64,000 nucleotides of DNA from Progne subis subis (lineage: Eukaryota > Chordata > Aves > Passeriformes > Hirundinidae), in the NCBI GenBank assembly GCA_022316685.1, contig JAKJHU010000014.1:2785001-2849000 (forward strand). The letters run 5' to 3'. Shown one piece after another: positions 34,501 to 49,500 of this stretch. Made by a program: the position numbers and the translations under genes. Under the pieces are notes generated by a model that saw only the letters and a list, made by a program, of their open reading frames with translations, was not told where the DNA came from and searched no databases. The first letter of the stretch is position 1. Each line of letters begins with the position of its first letter.

Positions 34501-37500
34501 TACACCAAGTCACTTCTGTGGCCATCATTAAACTGACCAGAAAACCCAAAGGCTGCTGGTTGTTTCAAGGCAAGTGCAAAGACACTGATCTGTGGCCGCC
34601 CCGCTCACACTGGGTTCTGTGCAGAGCTCTGGCACCTACAGAGAAAACCACTGGAGTCCACAATCTCTGCACCCACAGCAGCATCCTTCTACACATAGGG
34701 TATGTACCCCACGAACCTGACTGAGTCACGGTGAACAGCAGGGAGGAAGGTGGCAAGTTACAGTAAAGACAGAAAGCTCAGATAAATAACATGGATCATC
34801 CTCTCAGCAAATAGAATTGCTCCTTCCACTCTGAATATGCACTGAAACAGAACAAGCAACTTGTAGCTCATTATCCAGATGGGAATGTCATGCAAATAAT
34901 ATACCTCCTCTTTGTTGTTCATGTTAATGTCTGTTATCAGGCAAGAAACAGAAAAGTCTCTTCTAACCACCCTATAATCAGTACATGCATTTAGGGATGT
35001 GGAACACTACGCATACAAATGTGAGTAACTTCATCTAGAGACTGAACACATGAATAAATAGCCTCAATTCTTGGGGAAAATGGGAAAATGAGGGAGGAAG
35101 GGAAGACAAGAAATTCTTTACATCAAAACTGCATGTATTTGTAACTTCCTTTTCAGAAAGACAGCATTAAAATTCACAGTATGATTCCTTTACACACAGC
35201 ACTGAGCTGGAGCTTGGTGGAAATAAAGCTTTATACAGAAATATTCAAACAGCCACTCTGCTTTCAGTGGGGGAATCCTTCCTCCCATGATTCAATAACA
35301 TACAGCTGGGATTTGTAAAACAGCTGGACAGGGTAATTAATTTGCTCCCAACAATTATATGAATTTGGAACAGTAACAATAATAATCATAATACCCGATT
35401 CATTAATATTCCATGACAGACTTCAATATGGTAAAGAGGAACAGCAATTTAAAAGGTCACACATGTTTATGAATCTTATAGCCTGTACAGTGATGCTTGA
35501 CCTCTTTATATTTGTTAGCAGCATCACTGGCCCTGTATGGTCATGTAAGAGTGTGAAGTAAAGAAGAGGAAGAATTAAGGAAGCAAGTGTTTCTAAAACA
35601 GAATACATTTTAATTAATCCAACATTCTACATATCTAAGGCTTTTCAGCCTTAATATAACTAAATATAACTTAATAATATAACTAACAGTGAGCCACTGA
35701 TGTAACAACTTTGCCTTCATTGTCTAACATAACCAGAAAAAGAAGCAGCAATTCAGATTTTCTCACCTCTACTAGATTTATAAGATGTAGGAAAAATTCC
35801 TGTGCGTCCTGTTGTCTGTTAGAGGAAAATTCTGGGTGGCCTTTACTTATAAAAGCTTTGAACATGCGAGGAGATATTCCATTGTGTTGAGGCTAAATAA
35901 AAGAGAGAGAAACCTTTTTAAAAGGGATTTTTAATCAATCACGGACCAAATATCTCAAAGTTACCCCGCTAAATCTCTCTATGGCCCAGTTCTGGCACTG
36001 GAGGAATGATAGTTTCCATTTCACCTATTTTTCCATTTTAATAAAAATGGAAAGGGTCCCGAAACAAGATTTACAATATGTTTTATGGCTTAGTTTCTAC
36101 AGCACTCACTCTACCTGTCCTTTGGCAATTGGCATTTTAAAGAGATTACTGGAGGTCTTTAAAGGTTAGTAGTTTTCAGAAAGGCTGAAAGCCCACATTG
36201 TTATATAACATTTGATATTGCCTTCAGAACCCTGTGCCAGAGAATTGAAGCACTTTGGTGTATCAGCTGGCAGCTTTCCTCAGGACAGAACCTTCCCAGA
36301 GAGCTGTGCAGAGCCAAGCTGAGAACAACTGATGTGTGCAGCATGCATTCCCAGGTGGGTTGTTAAGAGCAGACATGAATTTGCAATTTGCAGGTGTTGT
36401 TCATGTTGAAAACCCTAACTTACTGTCTTTGACCATTCAGTTACATCAGGAGGAAACTGCCCTAAAGCAGAAAATCTCTGGCTTCCAAGGTAGTCCTGGT
36501 TTTGACTTTCTAATCCTTTACACCATATTAAGAACCTCTCCAACCATTCCAGATCCTCAAGACAACACTAGCTATTATGCCTTTTAAATAACATTTTTGA
36601 AGGCATCAGAATCTATTACTCAGATTTGCCCCCACAATCCATGAAACCAAATAATTTTCTAGACAATCCAAGCAAAAGTATAGCCTTTAGAAGCTCTCAG
36701 AAGCTGCCAGCCAATCTCATTTCTTACTACACTTGCACTGTCATATAAATATAAAAATAGAAAAAGCAGCATGAAGTGAAAGCCATAAAAAACACACACT
36801 AGAAAAGAATTTGTTTTTCTTTGTTTTACCAGGGTGCAGTACCCCTAAACCCACTGAAATCAGATGCGGATTCTCATTTTTAAGTGGTTATTCAATTTTT
36901 GGCAGTACACCACCAACCACATCAGGCCAAGATGATCCATCAAGGCTCCCATCAACAGACAGAGTCTCAGTGCTGCTTGGACAGAGGGATGTTCTAGGGA
37001 TTTCTGCATCCTGGGTTATGTATTGCTTCAGTGTCCTCAACTGCCTTCCATCAAAACTGGGGCTGGGGAGAGAAGTGCATAAAGCAGCTCCCATTGCAAC
37101 ATCCCAGGCTTCTTCCTATGCCAGAAGCAAGAATGTGGCACACTTGCCCTGCTGTACAATGCAGTGAGTTTGGAATCAAGCCTTGCTTCCACCTATGCAC
37201 TTTGTACTCAGACACTTGAGCAGGAAGAGGAGAAACATGCCATGGGTGGCAGTCTGCAAAAATGGATCGAATCTTGCAGTCTCACCTCAAGGACAGTAAA
37301 AGAAAGGGAAAAAAAAAAATAAAAAATCACCAAACTGGTAAAAATGTTAAAGCTCCAAGCAGAAAATAAATCAAGCCCTGGCTGATGACCCTTTAGGCAT
37401 TCAGCCTCTCTTTAATCCTAAAGTGGATCCAAGAAAAATGCAGCCGTTTCCAGGCTAAACTTCTATGGTGAAAAATTTCAACTCCACAGCACCACGAATA

Positions 37501-40500
37501 TTTACAGAATACCTGGCATACTTTCCCCATCAACAGTTGCAAAACAGTTTAGCTAAATATAGATTGTGGTGGACCACTGCACATCGCATTTGAATGCTTT
37601 TACAGACAACAACTCCCCAAAACTTTGGATGAATTCCAAAGGCTTAGAAAGATTGAGAACTTCTTTGCATGGAGAAGGGGAAAAAAAGTAAAGGAATAAA
37701 AGTAAAATGAATAATTGATATTATAGACACAAAGCAGCAGCACTTAAAAACATTTAAGGCCTAAAATGCTATGCAAACAAACAAACAAGTCATCCTCAAT
37801 CTGAAAGACCATAGATTTGTATTCCAAGCGTGAAGGAATAGAGAAAATACCTATACCTGACTTTTTCTGTAAATAAATCATCAATACAACAGGCAACAAA
37901 AGCTGTAACAGCTGTTTCAAATCCTAATACATGCTATGAGTTGCTTGATAAGGAAGTAACTTCATGCGTGTAACTTCAGCTTCATTAAACTGAACTAATG
38001 AACACAAGTGCTGTTAAATGTCAGTAGATGCCTGCTACAACCTGACAGAGTTGTATTCCATCTGTCATTAAAGAGTTCTCAGTATCTCATCTAATAGTGG
38101 CTGCTGAGCTAAACATGGAGGTGTAGCTTTATTCCAAGGATTCAGATCCTTGAAATTCCAGCACAACATTCTCCAGTCACACCCTGTATGTGTTCAGGAA
38201 AGCAGGTCAGTCAGTCAGTACACATAATTCAATGTATGGAGCTTGCTGAAATCTGTCCCACTATTCCTTTTTCTCAGTGGGGTGTGGATTAGTCTTGAGC
38301 TTTATTTAATGTGAACAAGCAGGATTCATTTGCTGTTCCAAAACAACAAATTGCCACTGTGCAAAGCAATTATGTGGGAGACACACAACTTACAGATCAT
38401 GCAATCTACTCTGTACCAGATGCTCTGCCTGTCCAAAATCTTACTGGCATTCTGATTTCAGGAGAAATTCCTATGGCAATAATTGGCAGATGAAGGTAGA
38501 GGAAAATATCTATTTCTATGGCAACCACCACTATCCCTCTGTGGCAGGGCATGCATTACTCCTGTGGCTCTGCATGGCCCCTCCATCTCCATGGCGGCCT
38601 CCAGCACCACCTAATCTTGCATTACCTAGACAGCTTCTCCTTTCTTTAGCTCTTTATCCTTCTTTCAGGAATTTAAAGAGGGTTTAGATGTTTGCTTCCA
38701 GGACTCTCTGCATTAACGTTCTTGTTGTTGTTGTTGTTCCTCAGAGAAGATAAACATTGGTTGCAAGTTCTGTGAACATTTGTACTCATCAGAGCAGCAG
38801 AGCACTTTATCAGCAGGACCAGTGCCTGTTTGGATGCGTTGCACAAATAGTGCCTGACTAATTTATCCCAGACTTAGTAATCTGCACATTCCACCTTGCT
38901 AAGCATCCTGTCCATGCTGGATCCACACGTGTTCCTCAATGCCCAGCACCTGTTCCCTTTTCTCAGGATATCACTTCTACCTAGTTACCAGGCTGTACAA
39001 ACTCAGGCAAATACCTTGTGTTCTTCTTTCATCACCTGCTCAATGAGCTCAGATTTCATGGGTGGCTTAGAGTACTGGCCCGAAAGGAGGCCGTGTCCCA
39101 GTTTAGCCCTGTAAGGAAGAAAGTGGTGGGGTGGAAACAAACACATGAGAAAAACAGAAAAGAAGACTTATTTCGAGCAAAAAAAAGATGAAGTTTAGTG
39201 CTTTTGACTCTTTGATGAACCATCATTACCTGCAACTTCTCATTCTCCCTGTGCCATATCTCACTTCTGAGCTCATGAAAAGGTGTTCTTTCACTCTGCC
39301 ATTAAGTCATTTGGATTCTATTAAACCTGACAAAGTAAATAATCAAGCAATGTCACTTACATCTGAGTGTTGAAATCTTGTGTTGGATCAAGAGGGGAGT
39401 AGTCAAATATTCGTGGAAGGTTTCCCACATACCTGGGAAGAAAGAACAAAGCAAAAATATTCAGATATTGCAGCTTAATGATTCAATCTATCCCCAAAGA
39501 GTGCTTCTGTCATGGAAAAATAATAGCAAAGAAATTAAGAAATTGACGCTGAGGTTTTACTTGGAAGCTTCTAGTTATAAAGAACATGGTTATGTTGTTC
39601 ATCTGGAATTTGCATTCTATTCCTTAATCTTGCAAAAGCAGGATGGTGTTGGTCAAAACCTCAGAGCTGAGTTGAGAACCAGTGTACTTTCTACTCCCAA
39701 CCAACATAGCCAAGCAAATTCAGGTTTGTATCAGAATCAAAATATGTAAAAAGAATATTCTATTGAGTTTCACAAGAGAAGCAATTCTGATGTTACTGAG
39801 GGAAAAACTGTCCTGGTGGAAAGTGAAGCATTCAGCAGCACTCTCTGGGTATTGCTGCCCTTGAGCACAGGAAAAATCAGGCTGGGTAGGAATGGTCATG
39901 TTGTTCTCATCAAAAGTCTCCACTATTTTGATGACACTAAGTCCTCCAGGTAACTTCCCATGCTGTGGAAAATGACCTTCATTAATAAAGTCCATTTTGA
40001 TATTTTTCAACAGTGTAGGTAGAAGAGCTGGCACTTAATGAATTTACAGACTGTACTGCATATGGCTAACAAAGAAAATAAACACAAGTGTTCTCCCTCT
40101 TTTTACTCCAACATGAGAACCTGGGAGGGTTTCCAAAATCTCAAAGCTTCACTTCCAGCACATACACTACTGCTGCTTTTGGAAGGAAAAGGCATTCTGA
40201 ATTTTATTTCAAACCACAGACTGTCCTTTATAAAAAGGCTCCTCTCCTTGGAGTGATGTGTTCAGTTTTGATCAGTCGGGAGTGTTTCATGTTTTTCTGT
40301 TATGCTTTTGTCCTTTACTCTCTTAATCATTCAGTAGAATACATTTATACTATTCTTGTCAATATTTTTTTTTTTAATTTTAATAAAATGTGACTCTGAT
40401 AACTTAGAAAGACCTGCATGCAATGGATGCAGTGTTTCTCCACTAGCATGGATCAATATCAACATGTTTGTGGCAGTTTTTGGCACAAATCACACTGGAG

Positions 40501-43500
40501 GCACAGAGCGACTCCTGCAGTGAGACTGCACGGGCCAGTACAAACCCCCTAATGTGATACTGATCATACCCAGGTAAACAGAGGTATGTGCATTTGTATA
40601 TAAAAAGCAGAGACTGGGACATCAAATTCACAAGGTGGCATATGATCTCCCAGCACCGCAGTTGAGACAGTAAGTTTTTATTTCAAAGACAGATCGTGTT
40701 TTGTGCTCCAGCCTTCTCCAGAACAGATCAAAACAGTCACTAAATCCTCCAAGCAGCCATTGAACTGACTGAGAGAGACCTGTTTGCAGGTGAGACAAAA
40801 ATTAAAACAACGTTTTTCTTAGAAAAACAGCGAATTGATGAATGCAGCAGCTAGTGACAAGAAGTAGTTTGGAGCTACTTACGCTCGCTGGAACTCTGGG
40901 ATGCTGAAAATTGCTTGCATGACAGCGTTGAGGTAGCAGCTATTTCCCAGGTTCTTCATGCCAGTGTATCCTGGGCCATACATGGGCTTGAGTTTTACTC
41001 CAGCTTCCTGAATCACTTCCCATTCTGAGACTCTTGGCTTTATGTCATTATCTCTCAGGCCATTCTCTGTCTGAAAGCAACGAGATTTTCATCTTAGTCT
41101 CTAACTTCCACCATAATTATGCTGCTGCCATCATCACCACCAACTTTGTGAGCTATCCTCCAAGGGATGATGAGCCAAATCAAGGGGCAAGGGGAGGTAA
41201 ATCCTGCATGTAGGGGAAGGTGAGGGTTGGAAAGCCAGCAGTTTGTTCCTTCAATACACCCTTGGCTCTTTAGCACAGCCAGTTATGACCTCAGGCCCAG
41301 CTGGGAGCTTCACTTCTCTCAGCCAAGTGACCTCAAGCCTCAGCATCAAACACTGCACTTTTTCAGGTTTCCTATTCCATTTGTAATGGCCAGGAATAGA
41401 AGCTGCTCATAACAGACAAACCACATGAAAAGCTGCAGATCCAAGAATTTCCCTTCTTTCAAATGGTAAAAGGCGATCATGTGTGACACTGAAGTTTCTC
41501 TCCCCTTTACACTCAGCCTTCAGCCTGTAGGTGCAGGTCACTACAGTGTCATTTACTGCTGGTACTACTCTGTCACTTCTCAAAGAACTGTACAGGCCAA
41601 AGACCAGAGGTGGAACCTTGGCAACAGTTAACACTAGGTTTTCAAGGCTTCTGAGTAAAACAGGCTTTCCAGAATGATTTGGATAAAAGAAGGACATTAG
41701 TATACCAAGAATATTATTAGTATCATGAAGACTTTTGAAAACACAGTTTAACTCTTCTCTATCATTTCAGTTATAATTTTCTCGCTATTTGGTCAATGAA
41801 ATACACTTAACCAGTGGCAGGTTTGTTCCTTTTTAACATTTTCATGTGCTCCAGGTAGTGATACTAGGTTATATACTTGGGTTAAAAAAATAAACCAAGA
41901 CACAACAAACCAAACCAAACAAAAAACCAATGCAACCACAAAAACCACATCTGCCTTTCTAAGCATAACCTATTCTGATTTCTCACATCATTTAAAGAGA
42001 ACTGGAAGCAACATCCACTAAGACACAAGTTATTAGAAGTACTTCTTTACTAATACAGACACACAGAGAATCCTTTTTTCCCCAGTCCCTTTGTAGCATG
42101 CCACACCTTTGACCATGCTGTTTCCTAGACTTGCATGTATTTTTCTCATTTTCTAATGTGTTTATTGACAAAACCTAAACTGAAATTTACATTAAGAACT
42201 TTCTGCCATTTTTTAACTTATCCATTGCTTAGCTTCTTTTTGCTTATGAACTGTATCTGTTTACACATGCAATAGGCTTTCCTTCACTAACTGTAATTAA
42301 ATATTCTAGACATTCTTCTCTAATTGAATGAGGTTTTTCATCTTGAAGGCAAAGGAAAAATGAAAAATATAAACTAGAGACCACAAGGTACTTCTTTCAG
42401 AAGGCAACTTCTGAATTTGAGAGCAAAGATTTACTCGGAACTCAGATAATAACCCCCAAATCAGCTGACTGAACTTTACAAAACTGAATACTGTCCTAAC
42501 AGTCTGAAGGAATCACAAATAATCTACAGGTGTCATTCTTCTCCAGCTTTTCTCCCACACCCAAGTGAACCAACAAGTGAACAGCAAGCTAAATAAAAGA
42601 TGGATTTCCTACCACTTGCATCTGCAGCATATCAATTCCAAAGTGTGCCAAATGCTTTGCTATGTGCGGATCTAAAACCGGCTCCTCTTCATCAAAGGAA
42701 TAGACATCTGCAAAAGCAGAGAGAAACCAGTGAGCCTCAGTATCAAATGTTATCCCTTCTCTCTGTTTACCAGTGCTGCATTCTCAGCACAGGGCTGCCT
42801 ATACAAAATGCTTTGTTTAAATTCTCCAAGTTTGGTTCTGACCAGCAGAGAAGCGCACAGACAAGCACATAGCTCGGTAAACATTTTAACACAATCACAT
42901 CAAGCACTCTCCTCGAAAGAAATTATATGTCTCCACAGTATTAAAACCTAAAAAAACATTTATAGGGATCATAGTATTTCCTCTCCCCAGGATAAGAAAA
43001 TTGTAGGGAAAGCAAAGAACAGGGCATGCAAAGTTGTCAGATATGTAGCCAGCCCACATTTTGAACATGACAAGAGATTACAAATTTTTGTAGAGCCACT
43101 AGACACAGACAGACCCATTAAATCTCTGAGTATATCACACCAACTCACTACTGACAATAGTATTTTGATTTTTTAGTACAGTGTAAGAAATCCACTTTTG
43201 CCCTTTTCACACAGAGATGCAGGAAGAACGGAGAAATTTTTTATAAAAATAAAGAGGGTTTTTTTTGGATTGCACATCACTGGATTGGACTTCCAAGATT
43301 AATCTAATCTTGTGGTTAGGGAGAAAGGCTGATTTTCTGAATGAGGTGTCTTGCTTTATTGTATGGGAGATTTAGATTTCAGTTCTCCATGACAGGCCTT
43401 TACAGCCTTAAATAAAAGCCCATAAACATTCTGGCAGGGCAAAGTTCAGACTGCGAAGGGAACTAGTGTGTCTAATGATGATATTTTCAATATGAAACTA

Positions 43501-46500
43501 AGTTTAATAAATGCAAAAGAAGGACAAATAAAATGAAAGCAAAACCACTCTTTTTTAGAGTTTACCTAGCAAGTCCTATAATGACACTGAGTTCAGAGCA
43601 GGATTCACCTACTTGAACAAATAATAATAAAGCTGCAGACATTGTACAAGCCTAGAAGTGATAAGACATGCACTTGTAAGACTTGAGCAGGCCTTCCATC
43701 TTTTCTGTGATCAGGTCTCCACCTCTGTAGCCAATGACTGTTTTGGTGTCTCCTTATAACAAAATCCAGAGCCCCTGTGCCAGTGTCCCTGCATTCCCCT
43801 CAGGCAAGTTTCCTTCATGCCCAGCAGCTTCTCACAGCGACCTTGCTCCAGAAGACCAGACCTAGGCTGACAGAGAAAGCTTAGCCAGGAAAAAGGAAGA
43901 GACACAAACTCAGGAGGAGATAGCAGGGACACAGATAAAGGCTGTTCACAGCACAGACATCACTTCTGGAAGATCTTTACCCTCCTGACAGCTGCAGACC
44001 CTGGCTCTGACTCAGCCCATCCCCTTTAACAAAAGGCATTCTCCTTGAGGTCTGCTAGTACCAAACCCACGCTGAAATGCTAGATTGAAGGTTAGCCAAG
44101 GAACTCAAAGACTAACTTTTAACATTGACCAGCCCTGTGGGAAACCTCTCCCAGCAGGGAGCTGTGCTTTGAGCTGTGCTGCCAGCTGCTGATCAGCCAT
44201 CAGAAGCCCCACTAACACCGGTGCCCATGACCTTTCTGGCATGTGCGTGGCTGTAGCTGCCCCTCTGCTGGAATTCCGCTGTGTGGTAGCCAATGCCCCC
44301 AGAAGACACGACTGTTCATCCACACACATGGCATCACAACATTCCCATAGTGTTCTGGTGAGGTCACAGCACAGCCAGAGGATCCCAAAAAGTTCAAACA
44401 CCTGATGGAGTGAGATTACACAGCAACGGCAGCTTGGGGGACTGCTTTCAGGGTGGAAGCTTTGGGTATTGTTTTCCCTCTGCTCTGACAACTGCAGGGA
44501 GCAAATCACCTGGGACTACTGGCCCAGAGCAGCAGAAGTGGAACACAGACTGATGTTCTGCTTGTGTTGTGCTTCAGTGCTTCCTGCTGAGTAGTTTAAG
44601 TTCATGGGAGAAAGACAGAATTCACTTGTTTCAAAAAATCAAAGATAGAAGATAAGAGCTGCCAAAACCAGGTCTGCAGTGCTGTCACACAACCTCTGGT
44701 AGATGAAGGATGTAGACAGGTCAGCAAATGTGACACACAAGGACCTGGTGTCATTAGACTGAGAAAGGAGGAAAAGGGAAGAGTGGAAGCAGGGGAAAAG
44801 CCCACCAAGATAAATCTGAGTGTCGGGCAACACAGAATATTTTTAAACAGATTTAAAAAGAGCATAGAATATGCTGAGTTGGAAGGGACCCATCAGTATC
44901 ATTGAGTCCAACTCCAGGCCCTGTGCAGGATGCACAAAGAATCCCACCACGGGCCTGAAAGTGCTGCCCAAATACATTTTCAACCCAGGCTTGGTGCTGT
45001 GACCACTTCCCTGGGGATATTTTTCCAGTGTCCAACCATTCCCTGGGTGGAGAGCTTTTTCCTGATAATAGTCATTATGATCCATACTATTTTAAGAAAA
45101 TAAAAATGTCAATGCTACTTGATTTCATTTTCTCCCACAGCTCAAGATTTACACCTGTTCTGACTGTGCAGACATCTCTCCTTCCTACTTAGATGGTGAC
45201 ATGCAAAGGTCACACTGTCCTTAAAGGAAGAAGTGGCTGAGGATCCCCCCAGAAGTATCTGAGAACTGCTAAGATTAGCATCCACAAACCAACTCCTTCC
45301 AGCACTGATCACAAGGGGTTTCCCACTGCCAGTGCCCAATTCCATGCCTCAATCTACTCAATTTGATTTGACTGGAAATCAAATCCAGTGGCACTGTCAA
45401 GTGAGGCAGCAGGTAGCACAGTCTGCCCGGTGCTCAGCCCACTGAGGCAAACAACTTTTCTGACTCCTTGGTGTGTCCTGTCCAAGGTACAGGAATGGAA
45501 GAGAGGCTTGGTTCAATTTCTGTCCTGATCCCAGATGTGTCTGCTGACAGAATGCTACAAGATGGGGTTAATGCCTCAGAAACCTTTCACAGTATATACA
45601 GCACAGATTTCTGAGGGCAAGACAAAGAGCTCTCCTCTGTGTACACGTAGGGTGAGTGTCAGTGGAATACTGGCACCACCTCCTTCTCCTTCCTACTAAT
45701 GTGAAAAAGGAATAAATTATGTCAGGACAGGGACTAGTGCTTACTACTCCTGTACCATCACCTCTTCACTCTTAACCCTGGGAAGCAGAAAACAGATTTT
45801 GTGTCACCATCAGCCACAGAGCCTCCTTCCTGAAGCTCATCTATCACCCGAGCCCCATCGAGGGGTTATGAGTGCTACAGAAATATAGATCAGACACAGA
45901 ATAATTACTGAAAAGGAACAAGGAAGGTTGGGGGAGGGAAGATTTTTCTAAAGGGAAACCAAGTAAACATCATCCAGAAGAACAAAGGTCTGTGGAGAAC
46001 AGCTGGTGCCTCTCATTCAGAGGGGAGGATGACAGCCTGTCCTTTGTTATCCCAAAGGCCACATAAGAGAGGAAGCAGCTGATCAGTGGTAGGCACAAGG
46101 ACAGAAGCCATAAGGAAACAAGTACTGCTGCTAAAGATGGGAAAGAAAAGAAAAAAAATCTGAAAAAAGCTCACTACAGAATATCCTGTTTGTTTTGTAG
46201 ATGCAGTTTAAACCTGCAGCTGGGCAAATCCTAAACACCTTCAATAACTCAGAGATTTGGGTAGAAATCATCCAAGACCAGGCTCATGCAAGGAAATAAC
46301 ATTCCATCTGGGAGGGGAAAAAATTGGTTTTGCTTAGTGTTTCTGTGGCACAGCTGGTTGAATCTGACTACAGTCGCCTTTCTCAACACTGAATAGGACT
46401 TAGAAAAGCTCTCAACTGATGTTTGTTTAAAAAAGGGGCTGCTCTAAACAGCAATTTTTCATCTCTGTAGTCATAAGCACTAAAGCCAAAACATAATCAT

Positions 46501-49500
46501 GCTATGTGTTCTTCCATTTTCACTTCTCCATGCAGCTGCAACAAAAGATCTCTTTGCTTATGACTTTTTCAGCTCCTCATGCTTTATTCCATCTAATCTT
46601 CACATGCCATAATCCCCTCCACAGCAACACTGCACATCAGACTTGGAGAATATGCAAACAAGGGTACAGCTACAGCTTTTTTACCCCTCTCGAGATCATC
46701 ACACATTTTACAAATGAACATCACAGCAGCCCCAGGAAGATGAGTGTTCATTAGATTGCTTCAGCAACATTTTGTTCAACACAGAAAAAGAGGAGTTTCT
46801 ACTTTGATTAAAAACCCCATACATGCTGTTACAAACAGACTTTTAAATTCAAAAAGCTCATTACCCTGTTGTTGTTTCTTTGTTAGAGAAAGTTGAACCA
46901 TTTGCCCTAGGAAATGTAGCAGAACTAAAAAATATTGTTTCTCCAGATCCTGTTGTTTCAGACTACTACCATTCTTAGGTAATAAGCCTAGTACTATGCA
47001 AACACTCCAAAATATTTATAGAAAATATAAAATGAGCAGATAAAACAGGTATGGGTTTTCTCAGATCAGAGTGTGTGTCATTCCCCTCAACATTCACAGA
47101 GTTTCCTTTCACATTCCCAAACACTTGCACTAGAAGCACAAACCCAGTTGGAAGGAGATGCACACTGCCAGTCTCATGCACAGAAGGTACCTCATCTCAG
47201 AACATGCCACGTGGCTGACCTGCTCCATCAGGAGTGATGGTTCCCAGCTTCACTGCCAGGGGATAACCTGTCTCCTTGTAGTGCTCCATGGCATGTCCAT
47301 TGCCCCCGCTGCCATCGAAGAACCACCTCCCACAGAGCACAGAGCCATCGGTCAGGTTCAGCCACAGGTTCTCCCGCAGGTCACACTTGGAGCATTTCCA
47401 ACCGCTGCCACACAAAACAGGGAGAAACAGCAGAACGTGTAAGGCAGGAGCCAGTTCTGTGTTTCCCAGTTTGGAATGCAAGCATTAATTGGGGATACAA
47501 GCATCATAAAGTCACCCCAGGACACCAACCCCCATGCTCAGCCCAGAGCCACGCAAGGGAATCGTGGGCTGAGCTCCTGCCTTTAGTTCAGTTACCCTGG
47601 ACTGAATTAGAGAGCCTACAGTGAACAAACCTTACTGCCCTCACCTGGGGGGTATTCTAACACCATTGTCTAACTGTACAAGCGTCTTAGCATGCTTAGA
47701 TGCCTGCAGCTCTTCTTCCCAGGAGTCGGGTTCCTGCTTCCTGTAGGGTGATTTTGCACTGAGGAGCGCATCACAAGCTATCGTCACCTGGAAGACAAAT
47801 GGATGTCAGTCACTAGCCTTCCACAACTCAGTGACTGGACAGAACGTGGCACTCAGCCTATTGCTAACCACATACAGCACTGCTTATCAGTAGGACTATT
47901 TATACACTCAAATATGCATCTAATCTTTTAGACTGTCCGTCATCATTTTAGCAGGAGAGTAAGCACGTGTACTGTGTGAGCTTTCCTAGGACAAGCCTGG
48001 CACCATAATAGGGGAAGGAATACAGGAGATAGAAGGAAATCCAATAAACAAAGATCACTTTTAAAAGTGACTGACACTTTACTATATCTGCCAAAGAAAT
48101 TTCTTTATGTCCAAACAAGCACTGCACGTAAGAAAACAAGGCACCATCTTGATAAAAACAGAAACAGGAGACAATTCCTATGATCACTTCCACACACTCA
48201 CTGACCAATGCTGGTAGCTCTTCTATGTTGGGTAATGAGATTTCATAGTGATCAGGAAAGATAACAAGTTTTGCTTCATCCTCATATTCAAAGTCATCAC
48301 TGTTGAGATCACTGCTTATCTCCAGATCTGGAAAACAAGATGGGGAATGTTAAGAGATTGTCCCATGATCAAGGTTCCAAAACAGTAACAGGGGGTACCA
48401 CTATAAATATTGCTTGCCTGGCATCAGCCAGTGGTTTCTCTGGCTAGAAATATTTATGAAATCCTGATCTAAACTGAAGTCTCACCATGCTGCAAGAGAA
48501 TGTTCTGAGGACCAAAATGTCCACTTAATGCCCCCCCCAAATCACAGGTCCAGCTGGTTTGGCCTCTCTGCAAGCACTGCACTGTTGCAGACATTGAATT
48601 CTGCAAGGCAGCAAATAAAATTCTGCTCCTTTTGGACAAAATCAGGATGCAATAGGGCTGTGCCTTTTACCCAGAATCCTGAAATGCTATAAAGCATGGA
48701 GACCAGGTCGCACTGAGCATGCACAAATTGTGGAGGACAAATAAAAAGAACACCCCAGTATTTTCCAGATCACAGACTTGGCTGAAATATGCTGTGGCTC
48801 CCATCCATCTTGAACCTGTGGCCTTTTCTCCCATAAAGATGTCCACAGCTGGAAGTATTCCCATGTCTCATCCATAGTCTCAAATAGCTACAAGCAAGTA
48901 CAGTAACACCAACAATAGCCCTCTCTTGCAACTCCCCTCTTTAACCAGGGGACTTATCTATTTAAAAAGCACTCATTAGCTACTAAAGCTTTCCTTTGAA
49001 GATCAAGCTTTCCACAGTGTTTGTGTACATTTTTCTTTCAGTGTAAGAATGACTTCTTTTCTTAAATATGGGCCTTGACCAAGCAACGTCAGCTAAAATG
49101 TTTGTCCAGAAATATGTGGCCAGAGAGAAGCGAGAGAGTATATTGGGCAATTAAATGGCCTGTGTTTGTGTCCCTGGCTCCATGAAAAAATATAATTATT
49201 AATTAATTATCACATGGTGACAAGACTGAGTTTAAATTTTGTTCTGTTCTTCTTAGGATAAATGAAAAAGTTAAGACCAAATATGCATGTGTCAGAAATT
49301 TTACAAGATTCAACTGCAAGAATTGCCCAGGCAACGTTGGGGTATTCTGGATCCTTCTCCCATCTAGACATGTGGGATCTACTGTATTCTGATGTACCAG
49401 CCACCATCAGAACAAGGCTCACCCAAAAAAAAGAGATGTGTTAGCAGCAGCCAAAGCTGGCTCTTAATTTTCATAGAAGCAGATGCTTAATGAGTCACTC

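Larger units (their letters stand above)
41071..47219 (-). other. USP13: USP13 introns 7 and 6, flanking exon 7
   Basis: Intron 7 (41071-42612) holds an A/C-rich run at 41885-41940. Intron 6 (42708-47219) holds the CR1 fragment at 44862. Nothing else was recognised. Confidence 0.65.

Noticed and set aside
44105..44509. 134-codon open frame on - strand, possible extra USP13 exon
   Set aside because: Exons 6 and 7 join in frame without it (split Asp codon), and it has no USP similarity.
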